A stretch of 64,000 bases of DNA. Source: Gordonia jinghuaiqii. Its GTDB lineage: Bacteria; Actinomycetota; Actinomycetes; Mycobacteriales; Mycobacteriaceae. Shown one piece after another: positions 17,677-24,206 of the stretch. Within the stretch, counting starts at the first letter, position 1. Every line of letters starts with the position of its first letter. The position numbers and the translations under genes were made by a program. The stretch covers positions 4,092,001 to 4,156,000 of the forward strand of contig NZ_CP059491.1 in assembly GCF_014041935.1 (NCBI RefSeq), read 5' to 3'. The notes below the pieces were generated by a model, which searched no databases, was not told the DNA's origin, and saw only the letters and a list, made by a program, of their open reading frames with translations.

Positions 17677-18036
17677 CTACTGGCCTTTGTCGAGGTACTC
17701 GCGCATCTCGGTGATCAGTCCATCCGGGTCGACGTCGCAGACCACGCATGTGTGCCGGACGAGAATCCCACCGTCGCCGGTGACGGATCGGACGGTGTGC
17801 TCTTCGACGAATCCACCGTCGAACACCTGCCGGCGGATGTCGAGGTAGGTGTGCCGGGTGGTGCTTGGCCCAGTGGTCCCCATGTGCGCGGCGACCGCCG
17901 CTGCGGCACGCGGTTCTCCACCGTTCTGGACGATCACCGCGCCATGGGCGAAGCAGTCGAGGAAGTCGTCGGCGTCGGCCCGTTCGATGGCACCGAACAC
18001 TGCGTGTGCCAGGCCCTCATGTCGCTCCGTGCTCAT
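17677..18036 (-). CDS. SnoaL-like (NTF2-fold) protein, second copy
   Basis: NTF2-fold protein of 119 aa: HAVFGAIERADADDFLDCFAHGA forms the opening helices and RHTCVVCDVDPDGLITEMREYLD the closing strands. GAGGAGAACCG gives a strong ribosome site before the ATG at 18036. It is probably the last gene of the unit from 22.3 kb, 81 bp after the second DUF35 gene. Role unknown; hydratase, isomerase or binding protein. Confidence 0.75.
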   Translation of the reverse strand: MSTERHEGLAHAVFGAIERADADDFLDCFAHGAVIVQNGGEPRAAAAVAAHMGTTGPSTTRHTYLDIRRQVFDGGFVEEHTVRSVTGDGGILVRHTCVVCDVDPDGLITEMREYLDKGQ

Positions 18037-18117
18037 CGGTTCTCCTCTCGGACACCCCGCTCCCGCGGACGGAAACGCGCAGACCGACAGCGCCGGTCCG
18101 CGCGTTGAACATGGTGT

Positions 18118-18561
18118 TCAGGTGTCTGCGGGCATCCAGTCCGGGATCGTCACGCCGCCGACCGAGATGAACTCGGCGACCATCGGCATCCCGACGGCCA
18201 GTTCCGGGCGCCCGTCGAGATGCCCGAGCAAGCGAACCCAGGGAACCTCCTCGAGGCCGACGAGAACGCACGTGTAAGGAACCGGGAAGTCCGGGTGTAC
18301 TCGGTGTTCGACCACCGTCCAGGAGTGCAGCACCCCGCGCGGTGCGACCTCACGCCAGGACACCGAGTGGCGACCGCAGTCGGCGCAGAAGGAGGACGGG
18401 AGATGAATGATCCGGCGACATTCCGCGCATTCGGCCACCACGAGGCGACCCCCGGCGGCTGCCTCGAAGAATCCACGTGTATCGGGGTCCTCGGTGACCG
18501 GCGGGAGACCGGAACGGACTCTCCGAGCCGCCTGCGCTCGCGGTGTGGACATGTCGGTCAT
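18118..18561 (-). CDS. DUF35 OB-fold zinc-ribbon protein, second copy
   Basis: Protein of 147 aa with CAEC and CADC (zinc ribbon, near residues 45-62) and a following OB fold ending in PDWMPADT. The ATG at 18561 overlaps the stop of the thiolase-like gene. It is the natural partner of that thiolase-like protein, as in Ltp2-ChsH2 aldolases of steroid side-chain degradation. The order (thiolase first, DUF35 second) is the reverse of the 17 kb pair. Confidence 0.87.
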   Translation of the reverse strand: MTDMSTPRAQAARRVRSGLPPVTEDPDTRGFFEAAAGGRLVVAECAECRRIIHLPSSFCADCGRHSVSWREVAPRGVLHSWTVVEHRVHPDFPVPYTCVLVGLEEVPWVRLLGHLDGRPELAVGMPMVAEFISVGGVTIPDWMPADT

Positions 18562-19748
18562 GACGCCACCAGCATCAATGCGCTCGCGCCGGGCGGCGGC
18601 GCCGAGGTCACCAGCGACACCCGTGCGCCTTTGCGCTGGGAGGTCGATGTCCCGCGGATCTGCCGGACGCCCTCGAGAACGTGATTGAGTCCATGGATGT
18701 AGCCCTCCGAGAGGTTTCCGCCGGCCGTGTTCACCGGCAGTCGACCCCCGGGGCCGAATTGTCCGGTCGCGCAACGATCCACGGCTTCCCCCGGCGCGGC
18801 CAGACCGTAGTCCTCGAGTTGGAGGAGTGCGGTGATCGTGAAGCAGTCGTAGATCTGCGCGACGTCGACGTCGTCGGGTCCGATTCCGCTGCGGTCGTAC
18901 AGTTTGGCGGCGCATTCCCGCGACGGCCAGGCGGTGATGTCGGGACGCATCAGGACCGGGTACATCATTCCCGGCTGCACGTGGCTGCCGGTCGCCTGGG
19001 CGACACCGGCGATCGCGGCCGGCACACCACGTAGATCACGGGCACGTTCGGCCGTCGTCACCACGACCGCGCAGCCGCCGTCGGTCTCGAGACAGAAGTC
19101 GAAGAGACGCAACGGGTCCGCCAGCATCCTGGAATCGAGATACGCATCGATGGTCATCGGACGTCCGGCGAACACCGCATCGGGATTGGCATTGGCGTGC
19201 GTTCGGCAGCCGACTGCGAAACCGCCCAGGCCCCGCGACAACCGATCGTCGTCGAGCCCGTGGTCGTGCGCATAGCGGCGGGCAACCATGGCGAAGAACT
19301 GTCCGGGCGTCTGCATCCCGTAGGGCGCGAAGAACTCCTCGAAGGTACTGTTCCCGCCGGCCGCCACGGCCTCACCCGCGCCGAGCCCGAAGCGTTTGCC
19401 CGACCGGCCGTTCAGCGACCGGTAGACCAGGACGGTGGTCGCGAGTCCCGCGCTGATCGCGGCGACCGCCTGGCCGATCATCGCCGCGGGGCCCGAGCCG
19501 CCGGGGCCGTTCTCGCCCCAGTAGTCGATGTCCCCGACCCCCAGCACGTGTGCAAGAGCCGGCGCCGACACATCGTCCATGTCGCACCGCACGATGCCGT
19601 CGACATCGGCGGGGGTCAGTCCCGCGTCGTCGAGCGCAGCGCGTGACGCCTCGGCGGCGAGGGTCAGGACCCCGCGACCCGAGTCAGAGCTGAACTCGGT
19701 GGCGCCGATGCCGACGATCGCGCATGCCCCGGGCTTCCACGCGGACAT
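18558..19748 (-). CDS. Ltp2-like thiolase-fold protein lacking the catalytic Cys
   Basis: Thiolase-fold protein of 396 aa. Where the paralogue at 15915 has NGCATGG, this one reads NGPGGSGP, so the nucleophilic Cys is absent. It keeps IYDCFTI and the segment NTAGGNLSEGYIHGLNH typical of lipid-transfer proteins. Loss of Cys is a hallmark of Ltp2-type retro-aldolases, which cleave a beta-hydroxyacyl-CoA together with a DUF35 partner; here that partner overlaps its stop. The ATG at 19748 shares one base with the CoA-transferase stop (TGATG). Confidence 0.87.
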   Translation of the reverse strand: MSAWKPGACAIVGIGATEFSSDSGRGVLTLAAEASRAALDDAGLTPADVDGIVRCDMDDVSAPALAHVLGVGDIDYWGENGPGGSGPAAMIGQAVAAISAGLATTVLVYRSLNGRSGKRFGLGAGEAVAAGGNSTFEEFFAPYGMQTPGQFFAMVARRYAHDHGLDDDRLSRGLGGFAVGCRTHANANPDAVFAGRPMTIDAYLDSRMLADPLRLFDFCLETDGGCAVVVTTAERARDLRGVPAAIAGVAQATGSHVQPGMMYPVLMRPDITAWPSRECAAKLYDRSGIGPDDVDVAQIYDCFTITALLQLEDYGLAAPGEAVDRCATGQFGPGGRLPVNTAGGNLSEGYIHGLNHVLEGVRQIRGTSTSQRKGARVSLVTSAPPPGASALMLVAS

Positions 19749-20974
19749 CAGGCCCTCGCCGACTGGACGCCGGTACCGGCGGCGACCTCGGCCCGCACCG
19801 CGTCGGTGTGCTCGCCGAGTCGCGGAGCGCGGCCGGGCCGCGACGAGAAGGCCGAGAACTGCCATGGCGCACCGGGATAGGTGATGGTTCCGCCTTCGCC
19901 ATCGGGTACCTGGGTGAAGAACCCCCTGGCGGCGAGCTGGGGATCGGCGGGCAGTTCCTCGAAGGACTTGAGCGGTCCGACGGGCAGGCCTCGTCGTTGT
20001 CCCTCGTCGTAGGCGGTGGCCGAGTCCTGGATCATGAAGAAGACCTCGATCATCTGCTGGATGTGACCGAACTGCTCCTGGCGGTACTCGAGCGAGTCAT
20101 ACTCCGGTTCGACGAGATCTGCGGCGACGCCGATCTCGTCCATCCACGACACCAGGGCCCTCCACATGTGCTGGTCGGCCAGGATCAGGGCGAGGTAGAC
20201 GTAGGCGCCGTCGGCGCATTCGAACAGTGCCGGCTGGGTCGGAACCGGTTGTGCATGTCGGCAGGTTTGCCGTTGGACAACGGCTTTCGGATAGAACCAG
20301 TACGGGTTGGCCAGCTCGCCGCTGACGGCGTTGGCGCCGTGGATCGACACGTCGAGGATCTGTCCCTGCCCGCTGCTCTGTCGTTCGACGAGGGCGAGCA
20401 TCGCCGCCATATAGGCGAAGATCGCACCCAGCTGATAGCCCTGATTGCCCCCGGGGCGGATCGGCGGAATCGAGTGGTCGTCGTAGCCGCAGCTGTTCAG
20501 CAGACCACCCGCTGCCAGGGCGACGAGGTCGCTCGTCCGATACCCCGCCCACGGGCCCTTGAGACCGAACGGCGAGATCACCACGAGGATCAGACCGGGA
20601 TTGCGTTCGCGCAGTGCGTCGAACGAGGCGCCGAAGCGTTCGACGGCCTCCTCGCGGTCGACGATGAGCATGTCCGCGCGACCGCAGAGCGCCCGGACCA
20701 CCGCGATGTCGTCCTCGTCGGCGGAGTCGGCCACGATGCTGCGCTTGCTGGTTCCGTACGACCAGAACTCGAGGCTTCGGTCCGGGTTGTCCTCGCCTCC
20801 GATGAAGGGACCCTGATGCCGACTCGGTGCGCCGCGTGGCGGTTCGACCTTGATGACATCCGCACCGAGATCGGCGAACAGCTTGCCGGTGTACTCCCCG
20901 GCCGGATCGTCGATGAGTTCGACTACGGTCAGTCCCTCGAAGGGGCGAGTGCCGGATTGGTGTGAAGCGTTCAT
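19748..20974 (-). CDS. CaiB/BaiF-type CoA-transferase without catalytic Asp
   Basis: Type III CoA-transferase fold, 408 aa: LTVVELIDDPAGEYTGKLFADLGADVIKVE at the N-terminus and GQGQILDVSIHGA in the middle. In the stretch where the family carries its catalytic Asp this protein reads PGGNQGYQLGAIFAY, with no Asp. The start lies 1 nt after the stop of a second CaiB-type gene that has the Asp. It may be a non-catalytic subunit of a heteromer, as in two-subunit enzymes such as BbsEF. Confidence 0.88.
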   Translation of the reverse strand: MNASHQSGTRPFEGLTVVELIDDPAGEYTGKLFADLGADVIKVEPPRGAPSRHQGPFIGGEDNPDRSLEFWSYGTSKRSIVADSADEDDIAVVRALCGRADMLIVDREEAVERFGASFDALRERNPGLILVVISPFGLKGPWAGYRTSDLVALAAGGLLNSCGYDDHSIPPIRPGGNQGYQLGAIFAYMAAMLALVERQSSGQGQILDVSIHGANAVSGELANPYWFYPKAVVQRQTCRHAQPVPTQPALFECADGAYVYLALILADQHMWRALVSWMDEIGVAADLVEPEYDSLEYRQEQFGHIQQMIEVFFMIQDSATAYDEGQRRGLPVGPLKSFEELPADPQLAARGFFTQVPDGEGGTITYPGAPWQFSAFSSRPGRAPRLGEHTDAVRAEVAAGTGVQSARA

Positions 20975-20975
20975 G

Positions 20976-22274
20976 TCAGATGACTCCCGCCGCCGACAGG
21001 TCGGCGCGCTCGGCCTCGTCGAGACCGAGGATGGTTCCGAATACGTAGTCGTTGTCCTCGCCGAGTAACGGCGCCGAACGCCAGTTGTCGGGTCCGCCGC
21101 GTTCGAACTCCACCGGGACGCCCTCGAACTTGGCGGTCCCGATGACCGGGTGGTCGAGCTCGAAAAATGTTTCGTACTCTGCGATTTGGGGATCGAGGCG
21201 GTCGAGGTCAGCCGAGTTCTGGACCGCACCGCAGGCCACACCCACCGCCTGCAGAAGGGCCATGACGTCGTACTTGTCGCGAGATCTCGTCCACTCCCCC
21301 ACGTACTCGTCGAGCGCGTCCTGGTGAGCGAAACGGCAAGCCTGGGTGGCGAACCGGCTGTCGGCACTCCACTCCGGGTTCCCGAGGGCGGTGACGAAGC
21401 CACGCCAGTCCTGCTCGTCGAAGACCGCGATGGCGACCCACTGGTCGTCTCCCGCGGTGGGGTACACACCATGTGGTGCGGCCTGCGGGAACTCCAGGCG
21501 GTTGCCGCGCGGGAAGTCGGGTCGCCGGCTCGGGCGGTCGTTGACCAGCGTGTCGAGCAGATCCGCGCCGAGGAGATTGACACCGACCTCCGTTGCGGAG
21601 ACATCGATCTCGGTTCCCTCACCGGTGCGGTTGCGGTGGTAGATCGCCATCAGGATCGCCGCCGAGTTGTAGTAGGCGGCCTGATTGTCCATATAGGACA
21701 GTCCCCAGCCGGACGGCTCGCGGCCGGGCAGACCGCTGTTGAAGGACAAACCGCTGACCGCCTGGATGACCGGCCCGTAGCTGCGGTAGTTCCGGTACGG
21801 ACCGCTGTGGCCGTATCCGCTCATCCGTGCGTAGATGACGTCCTCGCGCAGCGAGCGGAGGTGTTCGTAGGTCAGCCCCCACTTCTCCATCACGCCGGGC
21901 GCGAAGTTCTCGGTGACGACCGAGGACGCCTTGATCAGTTCGTCGGCGAGTTCGCGGCCCCGCGGCTGCGACATGTCCAGGGTGATGCCGAGTTTGTTGC
22001 GGGCGTAGTTGTTGAAGAGCCCGCCCTTCTCGGGGTCCGGATTCGCGTCCTCTTCACCGTAGGAGCGGACCTCGCCCTTGTAGATCGGCAGACGGCGCGG
22101 CATGTCGAGTCGCTTGCGGTTCTCGATCTTGATCACCTCGGCACCGAAGTCCGCGAGGAGCCTCGTGGCGACCGATCCGACTCCCATCCAGCAGAAGTCG
22201 GCGACGCGAACACCCGCCAGCGGACCACTACGTGTGCGCGGCTGGCGGTTCGCGTCCTGAACGCGGTCGGTCAT
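20976..22274 (-). CDS. CaiB/BaiF-type CoA-transferase with catalytic Asp
   Basis: Type III CoA-transferase of 432 aa. GVRVADFCWMGVGSVATRLLADFGAEVIKIE is the family N-terminus, and YMDNQAAYYNSAA supplies an Asp at the catalytic position. It moves CoA between a donor thioester and the pathway acid, an ATP-free alternative to the ligase. It heads the five-gene unit driven by the promoter at 22311-22338, and its stop is 1 nt from the next CaiB gene. Confidence 0.92.
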   Translation of the reverse strand: MTDRVQDANRQPRTRSGPLAGVRVADFCWMGVGSVATRLLADFGAEVIKIENRKRLDMPRRLPIYKGEVRSYGEEDANPDPEKGGLFNNYARNKLGITLDMSQPRGRELADELIKASSVVTENFAPGVMEKWGLTYEHLRSLREDVIYARMSGYGHSGPYRNYRSYGPVIQAVSGLSFNSGLPGREPSGWGLSYMDNQAAYYNSAAILMAIYHRNRTGEGTEIDVSATEVGVNLLGADLLDTLVNDRPSRRPDFPRGNRLEFPQAAPHGVYPTAGDDQWVAIAVFDEQDWRGFVTALGNPEWSADSRFATQACRFAHQDALDEYVGEWTRSRDKYDVMALLQAVGVACGAVQNSADLDRLDPQIAEYETFFELDHPVIGTAKFEGVPVEFERGGPDNWRSAPLLGEDNDYVFGTILGLDEAERADLSAAGVI

Positions 22275-22310
22275 CGCCCCTCACCTTCCTTTCGAGTCGT
22301 GACACCAATC

Positions 22311-22338
22311 ACTGTATTCCTCATGATGAAACTGTCAA
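22311..22338 (-). promoter_or_regulatory. Promoter with internal operator, copy C
   Basis: On the minus strand TTGACA (22338-22333), 16-bp spacer, TACAGT (22316-22311). The spacer holds TTCCTCATGATGAA (22317-22330), one mismatch from the full palindrome. The geometry matches the 17.6 kb promoter base for base. Confidence 0.75.
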
Positions 22339-22370
22339 GTCGAATGGCGCAGCGGTCACGGAGGAATCGC

Positions 22371-23150
22371 TCACTCCAGCAACAGATCTTTCAGACGGTT
22401 GCGTCGCCGGGCGTCCATCCCGCAGGGGCCGGCGAGGAACTCGTCGAATCCCCCGAACTCGTCGCGGATCGCGTCGAAGGACGCCTCGAGATACTCCGGC
22501 AGCGCCGAGCTCTCATGGAGCTCCTCCGGAGTGATGATCGGATCCGGCAGCTCGTCGAGCCACACAACCATCGAGTTGAACAACCGGTCGGCGGTGAAGA
22601 ACTCCTTGGTCAGCAGGTAGTCACCGAGAATGGCGTCCCATTCCACGCCGAGCGTGGCCAGGATGACCGCCGTGACGAACCCCGTCCGGTCCTTGCCTGC
22701 CACACAGGAGACCACCAGCGGACGACGCTGCGGGTCCTCCAGCGAGTCGAAGACGCCCCGCATGCTCTCCCCGAAGGCACTGGGCATCTGCTCGGCGTTA
22801 CCGAGCAGGACCTCTTGGATGTACTCACCGGCGGTGTCGGCCAGGACACGCCTGATCAGATCCACGCCCGCCACCCGCGCATCCGGGAGCGTGGCGACCG
22901 GGATCTCATGCGGCCGTTGGCCGTCGGGCCAGACGATGGGCGCCCGCTCGACCTCGCCGGGACTGCGGAGATCGCAGATGGACCCGATGCGCAGTTCCGC
23001 GAGTTGTTCTCGCCCCAGATCGGTGAGGCCGGCGAGTGACTCCGTGCGGTAGAGCACGCCGTCGCGGACCCGTCGTCCGTCCGTCGTCGGGAGCCCGCCC
23101 AGCGAACGGAAGTTCGCAACGCCGTCGAGGACGATCGTCGGCGAGCTCAT
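22371..23150 (-). CDS. Tyrosine/lipid phosphatase (Y_phosphatase3 family)
   Basis: Cysteine-dependent phosphatase of 259 aa. The P-loop reads SCVAGKDRTG: the nucleophilic Cys and Arg are present, but the usual His before Cys is Ser. FRSLGG and YRTESL near the N-terminus and the general-acid region are typical of this family (MptpB-like). The start overlaps the stop of the lipocalin-like gene (ATGA). In this locus it could dephosphorylate a phosphorylated pathway intermediate rather than a protein, which is inference from the two phosphotransferases nearby. Confidence 0.85.
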   Translation of the reverse strand: MSSPTIVLDGVANFRSLGGLPTTDGRRVRDGVLYRTESLAGLTDLGREQLAELRIGSICDLRSPGEVERAPIVWPDGQRPHEIPVATLPDARVAGVDLIRRVLADTAGEYIQEVLLGNAEQMPSAFGESMRGVFDSLEDPQRRPLVVSCVAGKDRTGFVTAVILATLGVEWDAILGDYLLTKEFFTADRLFNSMVVWLDELPDPIITPEELHESSALPEYLEASFDAIRDEFGGFDEFLAGPCGMDARRRNRLKDLLLE

Positions 23151-24088
23151 CGCGCCGCACCCCGTCCGAGCGCGGCCTCCATGGCGGGAGTCAGCGACTT
23201 GAGTTCGGCGACCTCCAACAACCCCGTACCCAGGCGTCCTCCCATTTCGAAGACGGTGAGTCCGTCACCGGCGAAGAACCCCTCGTCGTGGCTGTTCGCG
23301 TCGGCAACCACCGAGCGCCCCTGCACGTGGTATCCGCGGCCGTCCGTCGTCCAGATCCTGGCATCGCAGCCCGTCGGACTGTAGCCGTCGTCATCAACGG
23401 ACATCCCGAACGAGACCCGCTCGACGGCCCGGAATCCGTTGTCATACACATAACCCGAGACACGGCTGCCCGCGTCTGTGACGAAACCCGCCACCGACAT
23501 GAACAGGTCGTCGCCGAAGGTCGCACAGATCCAACGGTGCGACCTCAGACTCGACCAGCTGCGCGGACCCCACGAATGGTCCTGAAACGCCCAGGTGGAG
23601 AACTCGGTCTCCGTCCCACCGGTGGACACCGTGCCGGTCACCCGGCCGAACGACTCGTAATGGCTCGATCCGATCTGCACACCCTTGCCGTCGAGGCCGA
23701 ACGCGAACGGATCGGTGAACGCCTCGTAACGGACCGTCGCGGTCAGATCACTGTCGGGATAGGTCGCCGTCACGTCGTAGGCTCGCAGCGGCTCGACAGT
23801 GGTGATGTCGAGGCCCCCGAGTGTGAGATCGGAGAGATCGCCGTCCGGAAGCGGCAGGGTCAGCGACTCGAAATGCCCGGCGACCTTGTTGTCCACGACG
23901 GTCCAGTTCCAGACGTCGGCTCGCCCCCTTGGGGTTTGCAGCCCGAGATGGTAGTTCCCGCCGATACCCGTGCCCGGATCGTAGAAGGTCAGGTACCAAC
24001 TCTCCTGAAAGCTCTCCTCCCCGGTCGGCTCATGCGAGCCGTCGTGCACCCGGTCGGAGTCGGCGGTCAACAACGTGACGTTCCCCAT
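23147..24088 (-). CDS. AttH/CrtC-like lipocalin-fold protein (DUF7064/7065 type)
   Basis: A 313-aa beta-rich protein. The segment FQDHSWGPRSW (about residue 167) and the closing region after it are hallmarks of the hydroxyneurosporene-synthase/AttH-like fold, whose members hydrate or bind terpenoid-like lipids. No signal peptide is seen, so it is cytoplasmic. AAGGAG lies before the ATG at 24088. It sits between the dikinase and the phosphatase. It might bind or hydrate a hydrophobic substrate; activity unproven. Confidence 0.75.
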   Translation of the reverse strand: MGNVTLLTADSDRVHDGSHEPTGEESFQESWYLTFYDPGTGIGGNYHLGLQTPRGRADVWNWTVVDNKVAGHFESLTLPLPDGDLSDLTLGGLDITTVEPLRAYDVTATYPDSDLTATVRYEAFTDPFAFGLDGKGVQIGSSHYESFGRVTGTVSTGGTETEFSTWAFQDHSWGPRSWSSLRSHRWICATFGDDLFMSVAGFVTDAGSRVSGYVYDNGFRAVERVSFGMSVDDDGYSPTGCDARIWTTDGRGYHVQGRSVVADANSHDEGFFAGDGLTVFEMGGRLGTGLLEVAELKSLTPAMEAALGRGAAR

Positions 24089-24144
24089 TCTGGGTTCGTC
24101 TCCTTATCTGTGATCTGGCGATGAAAGTCGAGAGAGCCGGACGC

Positions 24145-24192
24145 CCCGCCCTGTCGGCCCCACCTGGTCGGCAGGGTTGTCGTCAGGGCGGG
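24145..24192. repeat. Inverted repeat after the dikinase gene
   Basis: CCCGCCCTG (24145-24153) and CAGGGCGGG (24184-24192) could pair around a 30-nt loop, in the 118-bp gap between the dikinase stop and the next start. No U-tract; a processing or attenuation hairpin is possible. Confidence 0.4.
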
Positions 24193-24206
24193 ACGGGGGG
24201 GTCGGC

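Noticed and set aside
21150..23039. 629-codon open frame on the + strand
   Set aside because: Antisense to a CaiB gene and the phosphatase and crosses their promoter; no ribosome site or motif.
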